From CAWBCR01 sp963787375 (GTDB lineage: Bacteria; Chloroflexota; Anaerolineae; Aggregatilineales; UBA3940): a stretch of 64,000 nt of DNA. The position numbers and the translations under genes are program-made. The number at the start of each line of letters is the position of its first letter. Position 1 is the stretch's first letter. Under the pieces are notes generated by a model that made no database searches, was not told the DNA's origin, and was given only the letters and a program-made list of their open reading frames with translations. Where the stretch lies: positions 225,817-289,816 of the forward strand of contig CAWBCR010000016.1 in the NCBI GenBank assembly GCA_963787375.1, in the 5' to 3' direction. This document shows positions 1-8,224 of the stretch, in pieces.

Positions 1-1170
1 TTGTTGGCGTACAAGAATAGGAATCCAGTCAAACTGCTGCTTGGAGACCAGGTAGGCTCCTAAAGCATAGACTCTCAAGATCAGTTGCTTCCATACCCAT
101 GTCTTATCAAAATACACTCTGCGGTCATTGGGATTTGCAAAGCCCAGTTTGTTTGCGCGCACAAATACCGAATGGAGTGTCTCGACCACCCAACGGAAGT
201 GGCTCTCTTGCTGGAACTCGATGGCGAGAACACCCATTACAACGAGTTTATCAAGTATGGGTGCCAGTCTATTATCTTTGGCCCTTTCAATAGCGTCAGC
301 GTCTGCATTGGCAAGTTCCTCGATGTCCGAAAAGAAGAGCCGCGTAGCTTCTCCAGTGTATCTTCTTGAGCTTTGCCAATTGTTTGCGACTACCGCCTCG
401 ATGTTTTGTTCAAATGTCTCGTTGTCTCCATAGAATAACGAACTCTCAATCTGGGTCGGTAGAACAGTTCCTGACGAAGAATATTGTTTTTCCAGTAGTG
501 CGATCAGTCTGTTCCAGCCTTGCTGTCAACTGCTTGATTCCAAGGATTTCATCGGTCCATATGTCCTTTTCCGTGCGACGCATATGAGAGACAATACGCC
601 GCATGTCGTTTTGATTCCGCCTTCTACACTTGCCACGTCTCTTCTGACAAAGACATCGCCTTGTCTAAACCGCATAATCGGATGCTGTTCGGATTTCTTA
701 TTTGGATATTGGCCCATTTTTGAGAAAACAATTGGCAGGTATGTGCTCTGAGGAACAAATACAAGGGCTAGTCTCTTATTATCAAACTCCGAGAGCTGGT
801 GTATCTGGAGTTTTAGCTGGAAATCTGTATCAATGTAACTCTTTATTTTGTTGAGTAACTTTGTAACATCAAGACTAGAGACTTGATCTTCACTCAGACC
901 TACCGGGACGAATTTATTCACTTCCTTCTTTTCTTCAGCAACACCGATGACTAGATAGCCGCCCTCAGTGTTAGCCATTGCCACAGCATCACATACAAAT
1001 TCTACATAGGACTGACGATCACTAAGATCGTAGCGTTCTTTGAAGTCGAGTTCGTTCTCCTCCCGCTGCAGACCAATCAGCATTTTCAGCCTGCTGGCGG
1101 ATATATCTCCATCCAAAATGACCGATGTTGTCGCTCGGATTTCATCCTCAGGCCGTCCCTTATCCAGCAT
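1..1170 (-). pseudogene. AlbA_2 (Schlafen-type) domain protein, frameshifted and cut by the left edge
   Basis: The start is ATG at 1170, five bases after a GGTGG ribosome site. The GTG at 1179 would overlap that site. The first part has an AlbA_2-like region with the motifs ELDFKERYDLSD and ANTEGGYLVIGV, the fold used by putative nucleic-acid-binding Schlafen-type proteins. Reading continues through a second frame (about 615 to 490, with MRRIVSHMRRTEKDIW) and back into the first (about 487 to 1, with RRVYFDKTWVWKQ), where no stop appears before the edge. So the gene needs two compensating indels, one near 610-620 and one at the A-run near 487-491 on the minus strand. It is either a pseudogene or a sequencing artefact. 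Function beyond the N-terminal fold is unknown. Confidence 0.6.
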
Positions 1171-1385
1171 CTCGGCCACCTTGTATAGTATGTAATGTAA
1201 AATGAAGCGTGAACTGCATCCTTACAATTATACATAAGATCTCATCAACATGAAGTCGCGCGAGTCCCCAGCACTGAGCGCCCATGCCCGCCGCATATAG
1301 CCTACTCTAGACATATTGGAATCTCCTCCCTGAGGTGGATTACGCGAGCAGGGAGACGGTGGGCAAAGGCGCGGAGAGTAAGATC

Positions 1386-1487
1386 GCCGGAAGGTAAAAT
1401 CTTCCGGCTACGGTCGATGCGGGCGCTGAAGCGCCCTCGGAATGTGTTGTCCGGTTGGAGGGCGGGGGCAGGGACAAGCCCTGCCCC
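1386..1487. repeat. Two GC-rich inverted repeats after the zinc-finger gene
   Basis: GCCGGAAG (1386-1393) pairs with CTTCCGGC (1401-1408), and GGGGCAGGG (1465-1473) pairs with CCCTGCCCC (1479-1487). They look like the dispersed GC-rich hairpins common in Chloroflexota intergenic DNA. The first may end transcription of the zinc-finger gene. The stretch 1171-1385 shows nothing else recognisable. Confidence 0.5.
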
Positions 1488-2519
1488 TACGGTCTATTTG
1501 ACCGGCACCGCCTGCCCCACGCGGGTCACACGGGCGGGGAGGCGATGGGCAGCAAAGGCGCGGAGGGCCTCGCCGCTCAGCGGCGGCCCTGCGACGGCGG
1601 TAGGCGCGGCACGCACAGGCCTCGGAACAATAGAGCCGCTTGCCGCCACGCGTTCCGGGCTGATGCAGGGGAAGCCGCCTGCCACATTCGACGCAGTGTG
1701 TAGGCCAGTGCACCGGCTTCTGATCGGCGGCGTCGCCAGGCGGCCACTTTGCATTTCGACGAGCAATACTTGCGTTTGCGACCATGGTTTATGAAAGGGC
1801 TCATTGCAATAGGCGCACCAGTGCATCAGGCGCTTTCCCCGGCGACGGCGAGTCCGCTGATAACAGGCATGAGAGCAAACTTCGGATGGCGACGCAGGTT
1901 GTGGATCAGGAAACTCGCGCTTGCATTCCGGGCAGGTGGCATAGCCGACAATCGGCGGGTGGGCACGGTAGTAGGCGGCCTTCTGACGACAGGACTTCGA
2001 GCAATACTTCGGGGGTCGGCCACGGGTTTTGGGGATAAACGGCTTGTGGCAGTGGGCGCACACCGGGAACCAGCGCCCGTCGTTGATGCGGTCGTAGACC
2101 TCACGGTCAGGGAGGAGGCCATAGGTGTAGATGGCCTTCGCGACGGCGCGGCAGCGCCGATTGTAGCGGCGGTAGCAGGCCGAGGAACAGGTCTGGCGAG
2201 AGCCGGTGGAGAGGTCGGGGAGGTAGGGACGGCCACACTCGCGGCAGTACGCCAGCGGCAGACCATGCTCCAGGCGCAGCTTGATGCGCCACGCGCCGGG
2301 ACCGAGGTCACCATAGCGGGCGACGAATCGCCTGTAGGCGGCGCGCCCACGACGGGTCTGGCGGGCCTCGTAACGCTCGGTGCCGTACAGGCGGCGATGC
2401 AGCGCCGTGCGGCAGGCGTCGGAGCAGGTCTTGCGGGGACGTCCGCGCGCGGGCTGGCGGAGTCGCCGGTCGCAGTTCCAGCAATACCTGGCCCGGTAGG
2501 GTCGGTTGGGAGTATCCAC
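1408..2519 (-). CDS. Protein with six tandem CxxC...CSxxC zinc fingers (two frameshifts)
   Basis: Six repeats of one module are visible. Each has CxxC, then 14-20 residues often containing RGRP or RKRKY, then CSxxC, and ends in a run of arginines. They begin at CWNC, CREC, CAHC, CPEC, CAYC and CVEC. The pattern suggests small treble-clef or zinc-ribbon domains, probably binding nucleic acid. Fingers 1 to 5a are in the frame that starts at GTG 2519. The rest of finger 5 is one base out of frame (shift near 1790-1803), and finger 6 needs a second shift near 1700-1715. Each shift corresponds to one extra base. The corrected product is about 369 residues. The last 45 or so residues read through a GC-rich repeat, so the true end may lie earlier. 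I do not recognise a named family. Confidence 0.6.
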
Positions 2520-2525
2520 AGGGTC

Positions 2526-2554
2526 AGTATACGAACATTTGTTCTAGTTGTCAA
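2526..2554 (-). promoter_or_regulatory. Sigma-70 promoter with LexA/DinR-like box, leaderless start
   Basis: On the minus strand TTGACA (2554-2549), a 17-base spacer and TATACT (2531-2526) form a near-perfect promoter. The spacer contains GAAC-AAAT-GTTC (2544-2533), which fits the GAAC-N4-GTTC SOS box known from Gram-positive LexA/DinR and reported for related phyla. Transcription should begin at about 2519, the first base of the GTG codon of the zinc-finger gene, so the mRNA would be leaderless. No ribosome site is seen between the box and the start. Confidence 0.6.
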
Positions 2555-2615
2555 GGGGGAAAAGGGCGGCTGCCGGTGCTGCGACCGGCGAACCGCCCAG
2601 TGCCTTACCCGGACG

Positions 2616-3194
2616 TCAACTGCCCAACGCGCCGGCTGCTGCACCCGTCGCGAGGCCAAAGGCTGCGACAATCGCGGCGCCGATGGCGGTGACGATGAAG
2701 ATGATCACCCAGCCGATGACAACCACGATGATGGTCTGCACCCACTCCAGGTCGAGCGCCTCTTTGACGGCGATCAGCGAGGCGGCCAGGCCCAGCAGGC
2801 CGGCCACAAACCCGATCGGCGCGACGACGCAGGACAACGCCGCCCCAAAGACACCGACGATGCCGATGAAGCCGACAGCGCGCCACACGTAAGCCAGCCC
2901 GACGGTGCGCACCACTTCGTTAAAATCGACGTCGGCCTGGAAGAACTGCTTGCCGACAAAGGCGATGACCCAGGCACCGACCGCAAAGCCGATGACGCCA
3001 AAGATGGTGCCGACGATGGTGCCGACCAGCCAGGCGACGATGCCACCTGCGCCGGCGGCGGCACCCGCTGCGCTCAACAGCGAGACGACGACGACGATCA
3101 TCCAGGCCGTCGACGTGAACGACTGATCGTTCTCGACCTCGGCGTAGACCTCGCGCTTAAACATGATAGCGCCCATGATCCGTTCCGTAAGCAT
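2616..3194 (-). CDS. YIP1-family-like integral membrane protein
   Basis: This is a 192-residue protein rich in glycine, alanine and valine with about five hydrophobic segments. It follows a short cytoplasmic N-terminus (MLTERIMGAIMFKREVY). The MFKREVYxExE start and the spacing of the membrane segments fit YIP1-like bacterial membrane proteins of unknown role. The start is ATG 3194, because AAGGAGAGA lies just upstream. An earlier in-frame start at 3275 has no such site. It is transcribed away from the holin-like gene at 3418, so the 220 bases between them should hold divergent promoters, none of which I can place firmly. Confidence 0.6.
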   Translation of the reverse strand: MLTERIMGAIMFKREVYAEVENDQSFTSTAWMIVVVVSLLSAAGAAAGAGGIVAWLVGTIVGTIFGVIGFAVGAWVIAFVGKQFFQADVDFNEVVRTVGLAYVWRAVGFIGIVGVFGAALSCVVAPIGFVAGLLGLAASLIAVKEALDLEWVQTIIVVVIGWVIIFIVTAIGAAIVAAFGLATGAAAGALGS

Positions 3195-3417
3195 TTCTGT
3201 CTCTCCTTGTAGCAGAATATTATGCGACCCGGTCCCGGCATAACACCCGGATCGGGCCTGATCAACCACCCACATCTACACCTTATAGTAACAGCCGTAC
3301 ACGGCGCGAGTTTCGAAAGTGGCCCACGGTCAGGTGCAACAGACGTGGGGCCGGATGCGTAATACAGTATGAAGAAACACGAGCCGGTATACATTGAGAG
3401 TAGCATGGAGGAACGTT

Positions 3418-3813
3418 ATGCGCAATTTTGCTATCCGGATTATCGTCAATGCGGCGGCACTGTACATCACGGCGCAGATCCTGCCGGGGATTCAGGTGAG
3501 CGGGGAACTGGGCCCGCTGCTGCTGGTGGCGCTGATCTTCGGGCTGGCCAACGCGATCGTCAAGCCGATTGTGGTGGTGCTGACGCTGCCGTTCACCATC
3601 GTGACGTTCGGGCTGTTCATGTTCATCATCAACGGATTCATGCTGTGGCTCACGTCGCAGATATCGGGCGGACTGCTGACCGTGGCCGGGTTCTGGACGG
3701 CGGTGCTGGGCGGGATCGTGATGGGGCTGGCGGCAATGGTGGTCGAGGCGGTGCTGAAAGCCGTCGGGCTCCAAGAGGACAAGCCACGCCGCCGCGAGGC
3801 GCGCGACGCTTGA
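3418..3813 (+). CDS. Phage holin family / DUF360-type four-helix membrane protein
   Basis: The product is 131 residues long with four hydrophobic helices and the family signature of a GLANAIVKPIVVVLTLPFTI segment after the second helix. Homologues are annotated as mycobacterial 4-TMS phage holin superfamily IV or YvlD, but most are chromosomal and of unknown function. No phage genes lie nearby, so the holin label describes only the fold. ATG 3418 is chosen because GGAGG precedes it by five bases. The upstream TTG at 3394 has no ribosome site. The charged tail EDKPRRREARDA ends the protein. Confidence 0.75.
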   Translation: MRNFAIRIIVNAAALYITAQILPGIQVSGELGPLLLVALIFGLANAIVKPIVVVLTLPFTIVTFGLFMFIINGFMLWLTSQISGGLLTVAGFWTAVLGGIVMGLAAMVVEAVLKAVGLQEDKPRRREARDA

Positions 3814-3839
3814 CCCGCGCGGCACAATCGGGCTATACT
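3810..3839 (+). promoter_or_regulatory. Sigma-70 promoter for the small RNA at 3846
   Basis: TTGACC (3810-3815) and TATACT (3834-3839) are separated by 18 bases. The -35 box overlaps the stop codon of the preceding membrane-protein gene. No full-length gene on the plus strand follows, which points to a small RNA or a leader-peptide transcript. Confidence 0.6.
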
Positions 3840-3845
3840 AAAAGT

Positions 3846-4016
3846 GATCGCGATCACCAACGTTCAACTAGTGAAAGGAGGTGGCTCGTGGATAGTGGTA
3901 AGCCGCCCCTGAGGGGTGAACTCTCGTAGTTTGGGGGCTTGCCCCCAACCAGCGAACCATCTCTCGTTGGGGAGCAACCACAACCGCCCGGGGCTAAAAG
4001 TGTCCCCGGGCGGTTT
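3846..4016 (+). ncRNA. Candidate structured small RNA with a 13-codon ORF and terminator
   Basis: The roughly 170-base segment runs from the promoter to a strong terminator. Its terminator stem, AACCGCCCGGGG (3982-3993) with CCCCGGGCGGTT (4004-4015), has 12 base pairs. Inside are further self-complementary elements: CCCCTGAGGGG near 3906, GGGGGCTTGCCCCC near 3933 and CTCGTTGGGGAG near 3963. A perfect Shine-Dalgarno sequence, AAAGGAGGT (3874-3882), precedes a GTG at 3888 opening a 13-codon frame (VDSGKPPLRGELS, stop 3927-3929). It could be a structured RNA, a leader peptide or a micro-protein gene. I do not recognise an RNA family. The terminator also serves recD2 on the other strand. Confidence 0.5.
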
Positions 4017-4031
4017 GCGTTGCAGGGCCGT

Positions 4032-6248
4032 TTACATCTCGCCGCGCAGGCGGGCGGCAAGCGCCGTATAACGCTGCGAGACGGTATCGTTGTGGACGGC
4101 AATAGCGATGGCCTTATCGGAGCCGACCAGCACGACAAGGTCACGGGCGCGGGTGATGGCGGTGTACAGCAGATTGCGCTGCAACAGCATGTAGTGCTGG
4201 CTGATGATGGGCATGACAACAGCGGGGTATTCGCTGCCCTGAGCGCGGTGGACGCTGATAGCGTAAGCGTGGATGAGGTCCTGCGCTTCCAGAAAATCGT
4301 AGCTGACGAGCCGACCGTCAAAGTCGACGACCATCGACTGCCCGGTGAAGTCAAAGCTGCGGATGCGGCCCACATCCCCGTTGAAGACATCCTTCTCATA
4401 ATCGTTGCTGGTTTGCAGGACTTTGTCGCCGACGCGGTAGATCGCGCCGCCAAGACGGTACTCGGCGGGGCGACCGGGCGGGTTGAGCGCAGCCTGCAAT
4501 CGCTGGTTGAGCGCCGAAACGCCGGCAGGGCCGCGATACATCGGCACGATGACCTGAACGTCCTCGAACGGATCGAGCCCAAAACGCTGCGGAATGCGGT
4601 TCCTGACGATATCAACCACCAGATCGGCGGCCCGCTCCGGGTCGTCGGCGATGCCGAACAGGAAGAAGTCACCGGCGTCGTCGGGGTAGACCGGCATCTG
4701 CCCCTGGTTGATACGGTGCGCATTGCGGATGATGGTGCTGCCCTCGCTCTGACGGAAGATGGTGCGTAGGCGGGTGGCCGGCACCTCGCCAGAGTCGATG
4801 ATCTGGCGCAGCACATCGCCCGCGCCGACGCTGGGAAGCTGGTCGACGTCGCCGACGAGCAGGAGGTGGCTGCGCGGGTCTATCGCCCGGAAGAGGGCAT
4901 AGGCGAGGAGGTTGTCGAGCATGGAGACCTCGTCGACGATGACCATATCGACCGGCAGGGGATCGTCCTCGTTGTGCATGAAGCCCTGCGCGGGCGAGTA
5001 GCCCAGCATGCGGTGGATGGTGCGGGCTGGGCGTCCGGTGGCCTCGGAGAGGCGCTTGGCAGCGCGCCCGGTGGGCGAGGCCAGGGCGTAGGTCAACTGC
5101 TGAGTTTCGAGGACGTGGATCAGGGCGCGCATGGCAGTGGTCTTGCCAGTGCCGGGGCCGCCAGTGAGGACGCTGACCTTGCTGGTGAGCGCCGTGTGGA
5201 TGGCCGCCTGCTGCTGCTCGGAGAGGGGGGCGGACGCTTCGGCGGCGGCATCGGCAATCAGCGGAGGCCAGTCGACGGGCAGGAGGGTCGTGAGGCGCGA
5301 GGCAGGCGTATCGAGCAGGGCACGCAGGCGGCGCGCCGCGCCACGCTCGGAATGGTACATGGGCGGCAGGTAGACGGCACGCAGCGTCTCGCCGGTCTCG
5401 GCGGGTGGCAGGGGCTGAACGACGATCAGCCCGGCCTGAGCGGCGCGCTCGACGGCGGCCTGGGTGTCGACCGGGGACACTTCGAGCAACTCGGCGGCCT
5501 GCTGGACCAGCTCCGGCTCAGGCCCGTAGACGTGGCCGTCGTCAACCATCTGGTTGAGGCAGTAGACGAGGCCCGCTTCGAGCCGGGTGGGATGGTCGTG
5601 GGGCAGACCGAGGTCGCGGGCAATCTTATCGGCGGTCTTGAAGCCGACGCCGTGAATGTCACGCGCGAGGCGGTAGGGGTCGGTCTCGACCTGGTGGATG
5701 GCATCATCGCCATAGGTCTTGTAGATCTTGACGGCCAAACTGGTGGAGACGCCGTGAGCCTGCAAGAACAGCATCACGTTCTTGATCTCCTGCTGCTCGG
5801 CCCAGGCGTGGGTGAGCAGGCGGACGCGGGTGGGGCCGATGCCGTCGACCTCGTAGAGGCGCTCCGGGGCGTGGTCGAGCACGTCGAGCGTGTCGAGGCC
5901 GAAGTGGTCGACGATGCGCTCGGCGAGAGCCGGCCCAATGCCCTTGATGAGGCCCGATCCGAGATAGCGGCGGATGCCCTCAATGGTGGCCGGGGCAACG
6001 CGGTAGACATTCTGGGCGCGGAACTGCCGCCCGTGCTTGGCATGGCTGGTCCACTCGCCCTCGATCTTCAGACTCTCGCCGGGGATGACGTCGGGCAGGT
6101 TGCCGACGACGGTCACCAGCCCGTTCTCGTCGACGCCATCCCAGAAGCCAAGCTGGGTGGTCGGCAGGAGACGGATGACGGTGTAGCCATCGTCAGGGCT
6201 GTAGAAGGTGATGCGCTCGACTGCGCCTTCGAGGGTCGTCAGGTCCAT
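4032..6248 (-). CDS. recD2: RecD2-type ATP-dependent DNA helicase
   Basis: This is a superfamily 1B 5'-3' helicase of 738 residues, the usual RecD2 length. It has an N-terminal OB-like region, then helix-hairpin-helix repeats (GIGPALAERIVDHFG and VDGIGPTRVRLL). Motor motifs follow: Walker A GGPGTGKTT near residue 365, Walker B MVIVDEVSMLDN, VGDVDQLPSVGAGDVL, and the C-terminal UvrD_C_2 motif AYAISVHRAQGSE. RecD2 works without RecBC in mismatch repair and replication-fork processing. I take ATG 6248 as the start. The GTG at 6263 lies inside a dispersed GC-rich repeat that supplies the ribosome site. It converges on the small-RNA terminator. Confidence 0.9.
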   Translation of the reverse strand: MDLTTLEGAVERITFYSPDDGYTVIRLLPTTQLGFWDGVDENGLVTVVGNLPDVIPGESLKIEGEWTSHAKHGRQFRAQNVYRVAPATIEGIRRYLGSGLIKGIGPALAERIVDHFGLDTLDVLDHAPERLYEVDGIGPTRVRLLTHAWAEQQEIKNVMLFLQAHGVSTSLAVKIYKTYGDDAIHQVETDPYRLARDIHGVGFKTADKIARDLGLPHDHPTRLEAGLVYCLNQMVDDGHVYGPEPELVQQAAELLEVSPVDTQAAVERAAQAGLIVVQPLPPAETGETLRAVYLPPMYHSERGAARRLRALLDTPASRLTTLLPVDWPPLIADAAAEASAPLSEQQQAAIHTALTSKVSVLTGGPGTGKTTAMRALIHVLETQQLTYALASPTGRAAKRLSEATGRPARTIHRMLGYSPAQGFMHNEDDPLPVDMVIVDEVSMLDNLLAYALFRAIDPRSHLLLVGDVDQLPSVGAGDVLRQIIDSGEVPATRLRTIFRQSEGSTIIRNAHRINQGQMPVYPDDAGDFFLFGIADDPERAADLVVDIVRNRIPQRFGLDPFEDVQVIVPMYRGPAGVSALNQRLQAALNPPGRPAEYRLGGAIYRVGDKVLQTSNDYEKDVFNGDVGRIRSFDFTGQSMVVDFDGRLVSYDFLEAQDLIHAYAISVHRAQGSEYPAVVMPIISQHYMLLQRNLLYTAITRARDLVVLVGSDKAIAIAVHNDTVSQRYTALAARLRGEM

Positions 6249-6255
6249 TGGGATT

Positions 6256-6312
6256 ACCCTCACCCCCTGGCCCCTCTCCCGGACGCGGCCAAGGCCGCTG
6301 GGAGAGGGGGAT
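6256..6312. repeat. Dispersed GC-rich inverted repeat upstream of recD2
   Basis: CCCCTCTCCC (6271-6280) pairs with GGGAGAGGGG (6300-6309) around an inner GCGGCC/GGCCGC. The element resembles the REP-like hairpins scattered through Chloroflexota genomes. Related GC-rich stretches occur at 12719-12845 and 13910-13985. Confidence 0.5.
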
Positions 6313-6329
6313 TAGAGGGCAAGCGAGAG

Positions 6330-6530
6330 ATGCCGGGCCAATTTATGGACAGGTTTTCAGGGGATTATACCGGGAGGGGCGGGGATGAGGCGAGCACACT
6401 GTTTATCGTAATCTTCGGGATGTTGTCATCGCTGCTGGTGGTGGGCACTGTGGCGGGCCTGCTGTGGGCAGCGGCCCAGGACGGAAAACGGGACCACGCG
6501 CTGCGCAGGCAGGGCATCGCAGGGGACTGA
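6330..6530 (+). CDS. Possible small single-helix membrane protein
   Basis: The frame encodes 66 residues with one hydrophobic helix (STLFIVIFGMLSSLLVVGTV) and a basic C-terminal tail (DGKRDHALRRQG). That topology is typical of small membrane proteins. In-frame ATG codons are at 6330 and 6345, and neither has a strong ribosome site. No family is recognised and the reading frame is only weakly supported. Confidence 0.35.
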   Translation: MPGQFMDRFSGDYTGRGGDEASTLFIVIFGMLSSLLVVGTVAGLLWAAAQDGKRDHALRRQGIAGD

Positions 6531-6660
6531 GCTTTACCGGTATCATACAGAGCGGCACTTGCACAGGCAGTGCCGCTCTGTGATTCTCTTGCCGGTCGCA
6601 AGTCAATGAGGTAATTGGATGCTCACTGCACAACTTCTGACATTATTGGTCGTCAGGCAA

Positions 6661-6927
6661 TTACCGACTCGCGGCGGCTCGGTCCAGCTGATCTCTATAA
6701 TCAGCCAATCGCTTTGCTTCAAACGAGTCCGCTGCATTAAGCCGGACGCCTGATTCGAGAAAGGGCGTGATCCACACAATTCCTGGCCCACGCATATCGG
6801 CAGGATGGCCCAAGCGGAAGACTACCAGCCGCTCGTGCTCCGCAAGACTAAATCGAGACCGGGCGACACCAATCGCTATCAGGCAGATAACCAGCAGCAA
6901 AGGAACGACTATTCTCAGACTATTCAT
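6661..6927 (-). CDS. Short SPFH/Band-7-like protein, probably truncated
   Basis: The 88 residues comprise an N-terminal membrane helix (IVVPLLLVICLIAIGVA) followed by the opening of an SPFH domain (EHERLVVFRLG, then GPGIVWITPF). In stomatin/prohibitin-type proteins this is followed by about 150 more residues. Here the frame ends in a non-conserved helix-like tail (FEAKRLADYRDQLDR). No continuation is seen downstream. It is either a stand-alone mini-protein or a truncated gene. ATG 6927 is preferred over the TTG three bases earlier. Confidence 0.5.
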   Translation of the reverse strand: MNSLRIVVPLLLVICLIAIGVARSRFSLAEHERLVVFRLGHPADMRGPGIVWITPFLESGVRLNAADSFEAKRLADYRDQLDRAAASR

Positions 6928-7105
6928 CAACGGCCCCCAGAACTGTAGATAACCACTATGACTATCTTACTGCGTTTTCGTGACTCTGGGGGGCCGATCA
7001 GATTTCAGTTTCGTAACAACTCCCCCTCGACGGCTCCCCGGCAAATCGCAACGAACATGACAGGAAAGACGGCTTATCCGACGTTCCCATGAATAGCTGC
7101 CCTGA

Positions 7106-7240
7106 ATGGATGGTAAATCCATCACCATCATTCCCGATGCCTACAACTTCGAGGTCGAGGCGCTGGGCGCGAAGTTCGTCTACAGCGACACGGCCATGCC
7201 AACCGTCGACACCAGCGAGCCACCCATCAAGGACCGCGCC
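7106..7240 (+). pseudogene. Fragment of a uroporphyrinogen decarboxylase-family gene
   Basis: The translation IPDAYNFEVEALGAKF followed by SDTAMPTVD matches the early part of UroD/MtaA-type methyltransferases. There a DxYxxEAxxxG segment is followed by a short strand and a proline-rich turn. The intact relative at 50191-51210 has the same layout (DPYREAADFGLVVEF). No start, catalytic His/Cys region or C-terminus is present. The rest of 6928-7445 shows no gene. Confidence 0.45.
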
Positions 7241-7445
7241 ACTATATGGGCTACTATCGCCAGACGCAGAAGCAGCCCCTCTCATAGCCACGCGACAAGA
7301 CACGAAACCGTGAGAAAACTTCCAGGAGAAGCAACACAGGTCTGGCATGCCTACCCCGCCACGCGGTACAATGGGTCTATTCTTCAACCTCGCCGCACCG
7401 GCGATGGTTTTTTGAGCAGCCCTGACGTGCTGGTAGAGAAGAGAC

Positions 7446-8195
7446 ATGCTGCGTGCCGTAATCTTTGACATGGACGATACGCTCGTCGACTGGAGCCAGA
7501 ACCCCGTCGACTGGGAAGAGGTCCGGCGCAACCACTGGAGACCGGTCTACGACGACCTGCGCGCCGCCGGGTATGCTCTGCCGGAGCTGAACACCCTTGT
7601 CGAGCTGTACAATGAGCATAACCGCCGCGCGTGGGCTGCCGCCGCGCCGCCCGACTGGATCGCCCCGCGCCAGATCGACGTGCTGCGCGACACGCTGTTT
7701 GCGCTGCCCATCGAAAAGAACGGGCTCGACCTGGAACGCCTACAGCGCATCTTTGGCTGGGGGGCCATCCCCGGCGTGTGCCTGTTTCCCGATACACTCG
7801 ACGTGCTGCACGCCATCCGCGCGGGGGGCCTGCGCACCGGCCTGCTGACCAACGCCTCCTCGCCGATGTGGATGCGCGACCGCGAGCTGGATGCGCTGGG
7901 CCTGACCCACCTACTCGACGCGCGGCTGACCGCCGGCGACGTGGGCCACCTCAAGCCGCATGCGCGGCCCTTCGCGGCCATCCTGGAGCGGCTGGAGGTC
8001 GAGCCGGAGGAAGCCGTCTTCGTCGGCGACCGGGTCTATGACGACGTGGTTGGCGCGCAGTCGGCGGGTATCCGGGCAGTGTGGATCCGCCGCGATCCCG
8101 CCGCCACCGCCGACTCGGTGCGCCCGAATGCGATTATCGACTCGCTCGCGGCGCTGCTGCCCACGCTCGACATGTGGTTCCCCGGCTGGCGCTGA
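7446..8195 (+). CDS. HAD-superfamily hydrolase
   Basis: The 249-residue protein is a haloacid-dehalogenase-like phosphatase. Motif I is FDMDDTLVDW with both catalytic aspartates. Motif II is TNASS, motif III is the lysine in HLKPHARPF, and motif IV is VFVGDRVYDDVVGAQ. A helical cap (about residues 20-90) fits subclass I enzymes such as phosphoglycolate or nucleotide phosphatases. The substrate cannot be read from the sequence. It starts an apparent three-gene operon with a second HAD gene and holA. Confidence 0.85.
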   Translation: MLRAVIFDMDDTLVDWSQNPVDWEEVRRNHWRPVYDDLRAAGYALPELNTLVELYNEHNRRAWAAAAPPDWIAPRQIDVLRDTLFALPIEKNGLDLERLQRIFGWGAIPGVCLFPDTLDVLHAIRAGGLRTGLLTNASSPMWMRDRELDALGLTHLLDARLTAGDVGHLKPHARPFAAILERLEVEPEEAVFVGDRVYDDVVGAQSAGIRAVWIRRDPAATADSVRPNAIIDSLAALLPTLDMWFPGWR

Positions 8196-8224
8196 TCCGC
8201 CGGCAGCCCCATATGGGAGGTTCC

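Noticed and set aside
3418..3813. Prophage region suggested by the holin label
   Set aside because: No other phage genes, attachment sites or lysis genes lie nearby. The family is mostly chromosomal.
4866..6530. Long plus-strand frame across recD2
   Set aside because: Antisense shadow of recD2. Only its last 66 codons (6330-6530), beyond recD2, are kept as a weak small-protein call.
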